Assembly (NCBI GenBank): GCA_052380005.1
Contig: JBQTCJ010000021.1
Source: Salinarimonas sp052380005
GTDB taxonomy: Bacteria; Pseudomonadota; Alphaproteobacteria; Rhizobiales; Beijerinckiaceae
Strand: one strand, 5' to 3'
DNA length: 64,000 nt
A program made the position numbers and the translations under genes. Of this stretch, positions 1-8,355 are shown in pieces (positions within the stretch are counted from its first letter, which is position 1; the number at the start of each line of letters is the position of its first letter). The notes beneath the pieces are model-generated. The model did no database searches, was not told the DNA's origin, and saw only the letters and a program-made list of their open reading frames with translations.

Positions 1-332
1 ACTGTCAACCACTCAACCGGTCCATTCCGTCAGGGATATATCCGGTCCGAACAGACCCCGCGACGCGATCCGCGAAGCGGAAGCCTCGGTTTCCGCTGCC
101 GCCGTCGCTCTTCGGCTGCGCCGAACGCGCTTCGCGCGCCCCATCCGTCTCGGCTTCGCCGAGCCACCTTCCCCTACGGGGAAGGACAGGGGCGCCAGCG
201 CCGGTCGTCCAGAGCCGGGACAGGCGAATGAAGATGTGTGCATCGACCAGCCACGAGGGGGGGGGAGGACGGCGGAGGGCGACATTCACGGATGGGCTTT
301 ACGCCGCGATGTTCGCCGGTCACATACGTCTC
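1..332. other. Intergenic leader upstream of rsmG
   Basis: No convincing gene is seen in these 332 bases. mnmG often precedes rsmG in alphaproteobacteria, but no MnmG C-terminus is visible, so it lies further upstream or elsewhere. The stretch is rich in short inverted repeats (TTCGCGCGCC-like and CGGCTTCGCCGAG-like motifs and the hairpin listed separately), which is typical of dispersed intergenic repeats in GC-rich Hyphomicrobiales. The open frames here show no family resemblance. Confidence 0.5.
167..185. repeat. Dispersed hairpin repeat, copy A
   Basis: Perfect 8-bp inverted repeat CCTTCCCC / GGGGAAGG with a 3-base loop (TAC). The same layout recurs at 2907-2927 and 15637-15655, always outside genes. 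This suggests a dispersed palindromic intergenic element. No run of T follows it, so it is not a classical terminator. Confidence 0.6.
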
Positions 333-989
333 ATGCCCGCTTCCGATTCGCCCGACGCCGCCCTCGCCGCCTACTCCGTTTCACGTGAAACCCGCGCGCG
401 CCTCGAGATCCTCGTGGCGGAGCTGCGGCGCTGGCAGCCGGTCAAGAACCTGGTCGGGCCGCGGACTCTCGACGAGGTCTGGACCCGGCACGTCGCCGAT
501 TCGCTCCAGCTGGTCGATCTCGCACCGCCGGGAGCGACACGCTGGGTCGATCTCGGCTCCGGCGCCGGCTTTCCCGGGCTCGTCGTCGCCATCGCGCTGG
601 CGGATCGTCCCGGCTTCCGCATGGACCTCGTCGAGGCGAACGCCCGCAAGTGCGCCTTCCTCAGGCACGTGGCGCGGCTGGCGCAGGCGCCGGTGCGGGT
701 CCACGACGGGCGCATCGAGGACGTGGTCTCGGGCTTCGCCGGCGCGGCGCAGGTGGTCTCCGCCCGGGCGCTGGCGCCGCTCGACACGCTGCTGGGCTGG
801 AGCGAGGAGCTGTTGAAAACCGGCGCGATCGGCCTGTTCCCCAAGGGCGCCGGCGTCGAGAGCGAATTGACCGCCCTCGCGAAATCCCGGACAGTCGCCA
901 TCGAGGAGATCCCGAGCCGCACCGATTCGCGCGCGCGCATCCTGCGGATCCGCTGGCTCTCCCGGGACGACGCGTCCCGGATCGACTGA
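333..989 (+). CDS. rsmG: 16S rRNA (guanine-N7) methyltransferase RsmG
   Basis: Predicted 218-aa cytosolic SAM-dependent methyltransferase (formerly GidB) that methylates N7 of a conserved guanine in the 530 loop of 16S rRNA. The SAM-binding motif DLGSGAGFPG is clear near residue 70, followed by an acidic strand end (DLVEANARK). The ATG at 333 was chosen because it gives the usual family length. In-frame starts at 228 and 309 add a leader with weaker codon bias, and no strong ribosome-binding site decides the matter. The gene sits 16 bp upstream of parA in the classic rsmG-parA-parB order. Codons 16-20 (VSRET) are encoded by a parS site. Confidence 0.95.
   Translation: MPASDSPDAALAAYSVSRETRARLEILVAELRRWQPVKNLVGPRTLDEVWTRHVADSLQLVDLAPPGATRWVDLGSGAGFPGLVVAIALADRPGFRMDLVEANARKCAFLRHVARLAQAPVRVHDGRIEDVVSGFAGAAQVVSARALAPLDTLLGWSEELLKTGAIGLFPKGAGVESELTALAKSRTVAIEEIPSRTDSRARILRIRWLSRDDASRID
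377..392. promoter_or_regulatory. parS centromere site inside rsmG
   Basis: The sequence CGTTTCACGTGAAACC contains the 14-bp perfect palindrome GTTTCACGTGAAAC. It matches the conserved bacterial parS consensus (TGTTTCACGTGAAACA) at 14 of 16 positions, with only the outermost bases differing. It lies 630 bp upstream of parA and 1.6 kb from parB, whose product binds this motif. It is read in frame within rsmG as Val-Ser-Arg-Glu-Thr. ParB would load and slide from here to organise origin segregation. Confidence 0.93.
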
Positions 990-1005
990 CCAGGACAGAC
1001 CGATC

Positions 1006-1941
1006 ATGACCAGCGACACCTTCGTGGACGACGTGACGAGCGACGTGCCGGCCGGCGACGAGGCCCTTCTCGAGGCGCCGGTGCAGGGCCGCGAGGCCAC
1101 GGACGCGGCGCCGCAGCGCGAGGCCCGTCGCCCGCACGCCCGCCCCCGCGTGCTCGCGCTCGCCAACCAGAAGGGCGGCGTCGGCAAGACCACGACGGCG
1201 ATCAACCTCGGCACGGCGCTGGCGGCGATCGGCGAGAAGGTGCTGGTCATCGATCTCGACCCGCAGGGCAACGCCTCGACCGGGCTCGGCATCGAGCGCA
1301 AGCAGCGCCGCGTCTCGACCTACCACGTCCTCACCGGCGAGGCGGAGCTGCGCTCGGCCATCCGCGAGACCGCGGTGCCACGCCTGCACCTCGCCCCCTC
1401 GACGCTGGACCTGCTCGGCGTCGAGCTGGAGATCGCCTCCGCCCGCAACCGCGCCCACCGGCTCAAGCTCGCCGTCGACGGGCTCGCGCTCGGCGACGCG
1501 CTCCGGGCCGAGCCCTTCACCTACATCCTGATCGACTGCCCGCCATCGCTGAACCTCTTGACGATCAACGCCCTGGCGGCGTCCGATTCGGTGCTGGTGC
1601 CGCTGCAATGCGAGTTCTTCGCGCTCGAGGGGCTGAGCCAGCTGCTCAAGACGGTCGAGCAGGTGCGCGACAACCTCAACCCGCGCCTCACCATCCAGGG
1701 CGTGGTGCTCACCATGTTCGACCCGCGCAACAACCTGTCGAACCAAGTGGTGGCGGACGTCCGCTCCTTCATGGGCGGCAAGGTCTACGAGACCATGATC
1801 CCGCGCAACGTGCGGGTCTCGGAGGCGCCGTCCTACGGCAAGCCGGTCCTCCTCTACGACCTCAAGTGCTCGGGCAGCCAGGCCTACCTGCGGCTCGCCT
1901 CCGAGATCATCCAGCGCGAACGCACGCTCAAGGCGGCCTGA
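1006..1941 (+). CDS. parA: Chromosome-partitioning ATPase ParA (Soj)
   Basis: 311-aa ParA/MinD-type ATPase that binds DNA non-specifically when ATP-bound and moves ParB-parS complexes. The deviant Walker A motif KGGVGKTT is at about residues 56-63, with the family strands VLVIDLDPQGNAS and ILIDCPPSLN downstream. The first 47 or so residues are an acidic and Arg-rich extension before the usual ParA core, making it longer than the Caulobacter type (about 267 aa); its role is unknown. It lies 16 bp after rsmG and 23 bp before parB, an evident operon. Confidence 0.96.
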   Translation: MTSDTFVDDVTSDVPAGDEALLEAPVQGREATDAAPQREARRPHARPRVLALANQKGGVGKTTTAINLGTALAAIGEKVLVIDLDPQGNASTGLGIERKQRRVSTYHVLTGEAELRSAIRETAVPRLHLAPSTLDLLGVELEIASARNRAHRLKLAVDGLALGDALRAEPFTYILIDCPPSLNLLTINALAASDSVLVPLQCEFFALEGLSQLLKTVEQVRDNLNPRLTIQGVVLTMFDPRNNLSNQVVADVRSFMGGKVYETMIPRNVRVSEAPSYGKPVLLYDLKCSGSQAYLRLASEIIQRERTLKAA

Positions 1942-1964
1942 GACACGGACCCGGGGAAAAGACC

Positions 1965-2849
1965 ATGGCGGAAGAGGGACAGCGCCTGCGGCTCGGCCGC
2001 GGCCTCGCGGCGCTCATCGGCGACATGGGGGACGACGACGAGGGCGTGGTCGAGCGCGGCCGCGGCCAGCGCCGCGTGCCGATCGAGTTCCTGCGGCCCA
2101 ATCCGCGCAACCCGCGCAAGTCCTTCGCCGAGAGCGACCTCGAGGACCTCGCCCAGTCCATCCGCGAGCGCGGCATCATCCAGCCGATCGTGGTGCGCTC
2201 GCTGCGCGGGCTCGAGGACGCGTACGAGATCATCGCCGGCGAGCGGCGCTGGCGCGCCGGCCAGCGCGCCGGCCTGCACGAGGTGCCGATCGTCGTCGTC
2301 GAGGCGGACGACCGGCTCTCGCTCGAGTACGCCATCGTCGAGAACGTCCAGCGCACGGACCTCAACGCGCTGGAGGAAGCCGCGGGCTACGAGAAGCTCA
2401 TCGCCGAGTTCGGCTATTCCCAGGCCGATCTCGGCCAGGTGATCGGCAAGAGCCGATCGCACGTGGCCAACACCCTGCGGCTCCTCAAGCTGCCCAAGAG
2501 CGTGCAGGACAAGCTTTCCTCGGGCACCATCAGCGCCGGCCACGCCCGCGCGCTGCTCGCCGTGAAGGACCCGGAGGGCGCCGCCGAGCGCATCGTCGCG
2601 CAGGGCCTCAACGTCCGCGACGTCGAGCGCCTCGCCCGCGACGAGGAGGCCGCGCCCGGCGCGCGCGGCGGTCGCCCGCGTACGGAGAAGGACGCCGACA
2701 CCCGGGCGCTGGAGCAGGCGCTCGCCGAGACGCTGGGCCTCGACGTGGCCATCGCGGCGAAGCCCGGCGCGCCCAGCGGCGAGGTCCGCATCCGCTACGA
2801 CAGCCTGGAGCAGCTGGACATGCTCTGCCGGCGGCTGCGGGGCGGCTGA
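1965..2849 (+). CDS. parB: Chromosome-partitioning protein ParB (CTPase clamp)
   Basis: 294-aa ParB/Spo0J protein that binds parS, hydrolyses CTP and spreads as a clamp; it partners with ParA. Visible elements are an N-terminal LGRGLAALIGD motif (residues 10-20, the ParA-contact region), the CTP-binding motif GERRWRA (92-98), ENVQR (126-130) and a helix-turn-helix around 151-172 (YSQADLGQVIGKSRSHVAN). A C-terminal dimerisation segment ends in IRYDSLEQLDMLCRRL. The ATG at 1965 follows an AGG-poor but purine-rich GGGGAAAAG. A parS site lies upstream at 377. Confidence 0.96.
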   Translation: MAEEGQRLRLGRGLAALIGDMGDDDEGVVERGRGQRRVPIEFLRPNPRNPRKSFAESDLEDLAQSIRERGIIQPIVVRSLRGLEDAYEIIAGERRWRAGQRAGLHEVPIVVVEADDRLSLEYAIVENVQRTDLNALEEAAGYEKLIAEFGYSQADLGQVIGKSRSHVANTLRLLKLPKSVQDKLSSGTISAGHARALLAVKDPEGAAERIVAQGLNVRDVERLARDEEAAPGARGGRPRTEKDADTRALEQALAETLGLDVAIAAKPGAPSGEVRIRYDSLEQLDMLCRRLRGG

Positions 2850-2906
2850 GGCGAAGCGGAAGGCGTCGCGCCGGGGGCCCCCGCCGCAGGACGCCGGCAT
2901 ACCCTG

Positions 2907-2927
2907 TCCTTCCCCTGCAGGGAAGGA
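2907..2927. repeat. Dispersed hairpin, copy B, between convergent genes
   Basis: Inverted repeat TCCTTCCC / GGGAAGGA around a 5-base loop (CTGCA). It lies between the convergent parB and yggS genes, so it could also end transcription from either side, though no T-run follows. It belongs to the same family as 167-185 and 15637-15655. Confidence 0.5.
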
Positions 2928-3011
2928 AAACGCCTCGACTACACGTCGCGGGATCCGTGCTTCGGCGCAGCGTCCGCAGACGTGTCCATCGACCGGTAGG
3001 GCGGGAACGGC

Positions 3012-3743
3012 TCAGCCGCGGGCGCCGAAGATGGCGCTGCCGACGCGGACCATGGTGGCGCCCATCTGGATGGCGGCGCCGAAATCCGCGCTCATGCCCA
3101 TGGAGAGCTCCCGCAGTCCGTTGCGCTTCGCGATCTCGGCGAGGAGCGCGAAGTGGGGGGAGGGCGGGTTGTCGGCGGGGGGGATGCACATCAGGCCCTC
3201 GATCGCCAGGCCGTGGGTCTCGCGGCACGCCGCGACGAAGGCGTCCGCCTCGCCGGGCGCGACGCCGCCCTTCTGCGGCTCCTCGCCGGTGTTCACCTGG
3301 ACATAGAGCCGCGGGACGCGGGCGCCGGCCTCGCGCGCGCGGGCGATCTCCTTGGCGAGCGCCTGAGCGAGCGAGGGACGGTCGAGCGTCTGGATGGCGT
3401 CGAACAGGGCCACCGCGTCGCGGGCCTTGTTGGACTGGAGGGGGCCGATGAGGTGCACCTCGGCGTCCGGGTAGGCTTCGCGCAGGCCGGGCCACTTGCC
3501 CTTGGCCTCCTGCACGTAGTTCTCGCCGAACACGCGGTGGCCGGCGGCGAGCACGGGGGCGATGCCGTCGGCGTCGTAGGTCTTCGAGACGGCGACGAGC
3601 GTCACCGCGGCCGGATCGCGGCCGGCGTCACGCGCGGCGCGGGCGATCGCCGCCTCCACCTGCCGCAGCCGCTCGACGGTCGCCGCGCCGGCCCGCGCCC
3701 GCGCAGCCGCGAAGGCCTCCGCGCCCATGCCTGTCGAATCCAT
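3012..3743 (-). CDS. yggS: YggS-family pyridoxal phosphate homeostasis protein
   Basis: 243-aa PLP-binding protein of the YggS/PROSC family, a single-domain alanine-racemase-like barrel that keeps free pyridoxal phosphate and amino-acid pools balanced; no enzymatic activity is established for the family. The PLP lysine is in LVAVSKTYDADG (Lys54), and later motifs such as FGENYVQEAKGKW, HLIGPLQSNKAR, VNTGEEPQKGG and LSMGMSADF are typical. The ATG at 3743 is preceded by GGAGGGAG about 8 bases upstream. It is divergent from leuS across 165 bp. Confidence 0.93.
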   Translation of the reverse strand: MDSTGMGAEAFAAARARAGAATVERLRQVEAAIARAARDAGRDPAAVTLVAVSKTYDADGIAPVLAAGHRVFGENYVQEAKGKWPGLREAYPDAEVHLIGPLQSNKARDAVALFDAIQTLDRPSLAQALAKEIARAREAGARVPRLYVQVNTGEEPQKGGVAPGEADAFVAACRETHGLAIEGLMCIPPADNPPSPHFALLAEIAKRNGLRELSMGMSADFGAAIQMGATMVRVGSAIFGARG

Positions 3744-3908
3744 GCCCGTCCGCTCCCTCCGGCGCGCCCGAACCCGTTGACCGGCGCGCCCTTTCGTGCC
3801 CAATTGCCCCCGCGTCGCGGGCTCGCGTCGGCGGCGCATGATGGCGCGCGCCGTCTCTAAGCGCCATCCTGCCACATCTCCCACAGGACACGCCAGATCG
3901 ACCCCGCG

Positions 3909-6542
3909 ATGAAGGCCGAGCGCTACAATCCCAAGGACTCCGAGCCCCGGTGGCAGGCGGAATGGGCGGAAGCCGAGACGTTCCGCACCCGCAACGACGA
4001 TCCTCGGCCGCGCTACTACGTGCTCGAGATGTTCCCGTACCCGTCCGGGCGCATCCACATGGGCCACGTGCGCAACTACGCCATGGGCGACGTCGTGGCG
4101 CGCTACAAGCGCGCCCGGGGCTTCAACGTCCTCCACCCGATGGGGTGGGACGCGTTCGGCATGCCCGCCGAGAACGCGGCGATGGAGAACAAGGTCCACC
4201 CCAAGGAATGGACCTACAGGAACATCGCCACGATGCGCGGGCAGCTCCAGTCCATGGGCCTGTCGCTCGACTGGTCGCGCGAGATCGCGACCTGCGATCC
4301 GTCCTACTACAAGCACCAGCAGGCCATGTTCCTCGACTTCCTCGAGGCCGGCCTCGTCGACCGCAAGACGGCGAAGGTGAACTGGGACCCGGTCGACCAG
4401 ACCGTGCTCGCCAACGAGCAGGTGATCGATGGGCGCGGCTGGCGCTCCGGCGCGCTCGTCGAGCAGCGCGAGCTGACGCAGTGGTTCCTGAAGATCACCG
4501 ACTATTCGGAGGAGCTGCTCGAGGCGCTCGACGGGCTCGAGCGCTGGCCGGACAAGGTCCGGCTGATGCAGCGCAACTGGATCGGCCGCTCGGAAGGCCT
4601 GATGGTGCGCTTCGCGCTGGATGCGGCCACCGCCCCCGAGGGCGCGACGGATCTCGAGATCTTCACGACGCGGCCCGACACCCTCTTCGGCGCGAAGTTC
4701 ATGGCGCTCGCGCCCGACCATCCGCTCGCCAAGGCCGCCGCCGCGCGCGACCCGAAGCTCGCCGCCTTCGCGGAGGAGTGCCGGCGCATGGGCACGTCGG
4801 CGGAGGCGATCGAGACGGCGGAGAAGCTGGGCTACGACACCGGCATCCGCGCGGTGCACCCGTTCGACCCGTCCTGGACGCTTCCGGTCTACGTCGCGAA
4901 CTTCATCCTGATGGAGTACGGCACGGGCGCGATCTTCGGCTGCCCGGGCCACGACCAGCGCGACCTCGACTTCGCCCGCAAGTACGATCTGGGCGCCACC
5001 GCCGTCGTCTGCCCGCCGGATGCGGACCCGGCGAGCTTCTCGATCGGCGACGAGGCCTATGTCGGCGAAGGGCGGCTGATCAACTCGCGCTTCCTCGACG
5101 GGCTCTCCATCGCCCAGGCGAAGGAGGCGGTGGCCGCGCGCCTGGAGGCGGAGAGCCTCGGCGAACGGCCCGTGGCGACGCGCAAGGTGAACTTCCGCCT
5201 GCGCGACTGGGGCATCTCGCGCCAGCGCTACTGGGGCTGCCCGATCCCGGTGATCCACTGCGACGCCTGCGGCGTCGTGCCGGCACCGCGCGAGAGCCTG
5301 CCCGTGACGCTGCCGGAGGACATCGCCTTCGACAAGCCGGGCAACCCGCTCGACCGGCATCCGACCTGGCGGGACGTGTCCTGCCCGCGCTGCGGCGGCG
5401 CGGCGCGGCGCGAGACGGACACGATGGACACGTTCGTCGATTCGTCCTGGTACTTCGCCCGCTTCACCGATCCGCATCTCGCGGACCGGCCGACGGACCC
5501 GAAGGAAGCCGACGGCTGGCTGCCGGTGGACCAGTACATCGGCGGTATCGAGCACGCGATCCTGCACCTGCTCTATTCGCGCTTCTTCACGCGCGCCATG
5601 CGCAAGTGCGGCCACCTGAGCCTGGACGAGCCGTTCCGCGGCCTGTTCACCCAGGGCATGGTGGTGCACGAGACCTACAAGGACGCGGGCGGCCGCTGGG
5701 TCATGCCGATCGACGTGCGCATCGAGACGGTCGACGGCGAGCGCCGCGCGTTCCACGTGAAAACGGGCGAGCCCGTCACGATCGGCTCCATCGAGAAGAT
5801 GTCGAAGTCGAAGAAGAACGTCATCGACCCGGAGCACATCCTCGACAGCTTCGGCGCCGACGCCGCACGCTGGTTCGTCCTCTCCGATTCGCCGCCCGAG
5901 CGCGACGTGATCTGGACGGAGGAGGGGGCGCAGGGCGCCTATCGCTTCGTCCAGCGCGTCTGGCGGCTCGTCAACGAGACGCCGCTCGGCGATCGCGCCG
6001 CGCCGCGCCCCGAGACGCTCGGCGACGATGCGATGGCCCTGCGCAAGGCGACCCACCGCACGCTCGCCGCCGTCGAGGAGGCGATCGAGGGGCTGCGCTT
6101 CAACGTGGCCGTGGCGAAGATCTACGAGCTGGCGAACGCGATCTCCGGCGCAGCGCCCAAGGAGGGCGCGAAGGACGGCTCGGCTCCGGCGCCGGATCTC
6201 GCCTTGTCCATGCGGGAGGCGCTGGGCGTGCTCGTCCAGCTCGTCGCGCCGATGATGCCGCACCTCGCCGAGGAATGCTGGCGCGTGCTCGGCCGGGACG
6301 GCTTCGTCGCGGACGCCGCCTGGCCGGCGGTCGAGCGGGACCTTCTCGTCGAGGACACCATCGTCCTGCCGGTCCAGGTCAACGGCAAGAAGCGCGCGGA
6401 CATCGCCGTCGCGCGCGACGCCGGAACGGAGGCCATCGAGGCCGCCGCGCTGGCGCACGAGAACGTGCAGCGTGCGATCGAAGGGCGTCCCGTGCGCAAG
6501 GTCATCGTCGTCCCGCAGAGGATCGTGAATGTCGTCGCCTAA
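3909..6542 (+). CDS. leuS: Leucyl-tRNA synthetase
   Basis: 877-aa class I aminoacyl-tRNA synthetase charging tRNA-Leu. The HIGH-type motif HMGH is at residues 50-53 within PYPSGRIHMGHVRNY, the catalytic loop KMSKS is at about 630-634, and an editing (CP1) domain with TTRPDTLFGAKFMALAPDHP lies between. A cysteine pair (CDAC and CPRC) around 450-500 fits the zinc-ribbon insert. The length matches the family (about 860 aa). The 3' end overlaps lptE by 14 bp, giving the common alphaproteobacterial leuS-lptE-holA order. Confidence 0.98.
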   Translation: MKAERYNPKDSEPRWQAEWAEAETFRTRNDDPRPRYYVLEMFPYPSGRIHMGHVRNYAMGDVVARYKRARGFNVLHPMGWDAFGMPAENAAMENKVHPKEWTYRNIATMRGQLQSMGLSLDWSREIATCDPSYYKHQQAMFLDFLEAGLVDRKTAKVNWDPVDQTVLANEQVIDGRGWRSGALVEQRELTQWFLKITDYSEELLEALDGLERWPDKVRLMQRNWIGRSEGLMVRFALDAATAPEGATDLEIFTTRPDTLFGAKFMALAPDHPLAKAAAARDPKLAAFAEECRRMGTSAEAIETAEKLGYDTGIRAVHPFDPSWTLPVYVANFILMEYGTGAIFGCPGHDQRDLDFARKYDLGATAVVCPPDADPASFSIGDEAYVGEGRLINSRFLDGLSIAQAKEAVAARLEAESLGERPVATRKVNFRLRDWGISRQRYWGCPIPVIHCDACGVVPAPRESLPVTLPEDIAFDKPGNPLDRHPTWRDVSCPRCGGAARRETDTMDTFVDSSWYFARFTDPHLADRPTDPKEADGWLPVDQYIGGIEHAILHLLYSRFFTRAMRKCGHLSLDEPFRGLFTQGMVVHETYKDAGGRWVMPIDVRIETVDGERRAFHVKTGEPVTIGSIEKMSKSKKNVIDPEHILDSFGADAARWFVLSDSPPERDVIWTEEGAQGAYRFVQRVWRLVNETPLGDRAAPRPETLGDDAMALRKATHRTLAAVEEAIEGLRFNVAVAKIYELANAISGAAPKEGAKDGSAPAPDLALSMREALGVLVQLVAPMMPHLAEECWRVLGRDGFVADAAWPAVERDLLVEDTIVLPVQVNGKKRADIAVARDAGTEAIEAAALAHENVQRAIEGRPVRKVIVVPQRIVNVVA

Positions 6543-7137
6543 GGATCGCGCCGCCGTCGCGCCCACCCGCCGCGCGGTGCTCGCCGGGCTCGCCTGCCTC
6601 GCGGCTCTCCCCCTCGCCGGCTGCCTGCGGCCGCTCTACGGCACCGCCGCGACGGGCGAGACCGTCGAGGACCTGCTGCGGCAGGTCGCCGTCGAGCCGG
6701 TGAAGGTCGAGCCGGGGGAGGAGGTGCTGGCCCACTACCTGCGCCAGGAGCTGGTCTTCGCGCTCGACGGTACGGGCCGGCCGACGACCGAAGGGCCGCG
6801 CGCCTTCACGCTCGCGGTCCAGGCACGCGCCGTCGTCCGGGTGCCGATCGTCGACGCGGTGACCCTGCGGGCGAGCGTCGCCAGCCTGGTCGGCTCCGCC
6901 ACCTACACGCTCGCGACCGCAGAGGGCGCCACCGTGGTCGACAGCGCCACGGTGAACGCGGTCGTCACCTACGAGCGGACCGTGCAGCGCTTCGCCGCCG
7001 TCCGCGCCGGGCGCGATGCGCGCATCCGTCTCGCCAAGCGCCTGGCCGAGGAGATCCGCACCCGCGTCTCCATCGCACTGCGGACGGCGCCCGAGCCCGC
7101 ACCCGCCGTCGCCGCGCCCGTCCCCCCGACCGGCTGA
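6529..7137 (+). CDS. lptE: LPS-assembly lipoprotein LptE
   Basis: 202-aa outer-membrane lipoprotein that plugs LptD during lipopolysaccharide insertion. It has a twin-Arg-containing n-region, a hydrophobic stretch and the lipobox LAGC (Cys32), followed by LRPLYG, the hallmark of alphaproteobacterial LptE after the lipidated Cys. The rest is a predicted alpha/beta fold with no other motif. The ATG at 6529 lies inside the end of leuS, so the two are translationally coupled, and holA starts 7 bp after its stop. Confidence 0.88.
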   Translation: MSSPKDRAAVAPTRRAVLAGLACLAALPLAGCLRPLYGTAATGETVEDLLRQVAVEPVKVEPGEEVLAHYLRQELVFALDGTGRPTTEGPRAFTLAVQARAVVRVPIVDAVTLRASVASLVGSATYTLATAEGATVVDSATVNAVVTYERTVQRFAAVRAGRDARIRLAKRLAEEIRTRVSIALRTAPEPAPAVAAPVPPTG

Positions 7138-7144
7138 GCGCGGC

Positions 7145-8176
7145 ATGGTCGCGGTCAAGGCCGCCGATGCCGAGGGCGCGCTCAAGCGGATCGACCCGCG
7201 GGTGGCGGTCGTGCTGCTCTACGGGCCCGACACGGGCCTCGTCGCCGAGCGGGCGCGGTCCGTCGCCCGGGCCGCCGTCTCCGACCCGGAGGACCCCTTC
7301 CAGCTGGTGAAGCTCGACGGGGACGGAATCGCCGGGGATCCCGGCCGGCTCGCAGACGAGGCGGGCACCATCGCCATGTTCGGCGGGCGCCGCGCCGTGT
7401 GGGTCCGCCCGACGTCGAAGAACCTCGCGCCCGCGGTCGAGGCGGTGCTCGCGATCCCCACGAGCGACGCCCTCGTCGTCGTCGAGGCCGGCGACCTCGC
7501 CAAGACGTCCCCCCTGCGTACGGCGTGCGAGAAGGCGCCCCGCGCGCTGGCGATCCCCTGCTACGCCGACGAGGGCCGAAACCTCTCCCAGGTCGTCGAC
7601 GACGCGCTGCGCGCAGCCGGGCTCGCGATCGACCGGGACACACGCACGCTCCTCGTCGAGAGCCTCGGCGGCGACCGGCTCGCCACCCGCTCCGAGCTCG
7701 ACAAGCTCGTGCTCTATTGCCACGGCAGCGGCGCCGTCACCGCCGCCGATCTCGAGGCGGTGCTCAGCGACGTGTCCGGGCTCCAGGCGAGCGTCGTGAC
7801 GGACGCCGCCTTCGCCGGCGCCGTGCGGCAGGCCGACGAGGCCCTGCGGCGCCTGCGCCTGGAGGGGACCAGCGCGACCGGCATTCTCACCCCGCTGCTC
7901 GGCCACGCCACGACGCTGCTGCCGCTCGCCCTCGACGTCGCCGCCGGCTCCGCGCCCGCGAGCGCCGTGGAGGGCTGGCGGGGGCTCCACTTCAAGCGCA
8001 AGCCGCTCGTGACGAAGCATCTCGCCCTGTGGACGCCCGACCTGCTGCGACGCCTCGTCGCGCGCATCCAGGACACCGTGCTCGCCACGCGCCGCTCCGC
8101 CGACCTCGCCGACCCGCTGACCGAGCGCCTCGTCGTCGACATCGCCCGCACCGCCGCGCAACGCGCGAACCGCTGA
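7145..8176 (+). CDS. holA: DNA polymerase III delta subunit HolA
   Basis: 343-aa clamp-loader delta subunit that opens the beta sliding clamp. It begins MVAVKAADAEGALKR followed by a P-loop-like strand VVLLYGPDTGLVAERA, as in other alphaproteobacterial HolA proteins, then SDALVVVEAGDL and the helical C-terminal part (LVTKHLALWTPDLLRRL). An upstream in-frame extension (to 7016) lies wholly within lptE and is rejected. Context (leuS-lptE-holA) strongly supports the call. Confidence 0.92.
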   Translation: MVAVKAADAEGALKRIDPRVAVVLLYGPDTGLVAERARSVARAAVSDPEDPFQLVKLDGDGIAGDPGRLADEAGTIAMFGGRRAVWVRPTSKNLAPAVEAVLAIPTSDALVVVEAGDLAKTSPLRTACEKAPRALAIPCYADEGRNLSQVVDDALRAAGLAIDRDTRTLLVESLGGDRLATRSELDKLVLYCHGSGAVTAADLEAVLSDVSGLQASVVTDAAFAGAVRQADEALRRLRLEGTSATGILTPLLGHATTLLPLALDVAAGSAPASAVEGWRGLHFKRKPLVTKHLALWTPDLLRRLVARIQDTVLATRRSADLADPLTERLVVDIARTAAQRANR

Positions 8177-8215
8177 GACGCCGGACCGCGGGACGCGGCC
8201 TTCCGCCGTAACCTC

Positions 8216-8267
8216 GGCACGCCCCTTCGGCAGGCCCCTTCGGCACGCCCCTTCGGCACGCCCCTTG
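8216..8267. repeat. Four tandem 13-bp repeats
   Basis: Four head-to-tail copies of GGCACGCCCCTTC; the second has CAGG for CACG and the last ends in G. They lie in the 179-bp gap between holA and the binding-protein gene. A short minisatellite; no function is evident, and the units are too short and lack spacers for a CRISPR. Confidence 0.85.
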
Positions 8268-8355
8268 CCAAGCGGAGCCGGGCTCGCGAGGATGCGGGTC
8301 GGTGCGGCGGGCATGCCCACGCTTTGAGCATTCGAACCGGCAGGGATAGGCAACG

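Noticed and set aside
1608..1964. N-terminal extension of ParB into parA
   Set aside because: It overlaps parA entirely and lacks ParB features; the canonical N-terminus begins at 1965.
5750..5764. parS-like GTTCCACGTGAAAAC inside leuS
   Set aside because: Two mismatches break the 14-bp palindrome, and the flanking bases do not match either; the perfect copy in rsmG is sufficient. ParB ChIP could reopen this.
3012..6566. Long minus-strand frame over leuS
   Set aside because: Only the yggS part (3012-3743) is a gene; the remainder is the antisense shadow of leuS with no family motif.
8216..8267. Tandem repeats as a possible CRISPR
   Set aside because: The 13-bp units abut without spacers and no cas gene is present.
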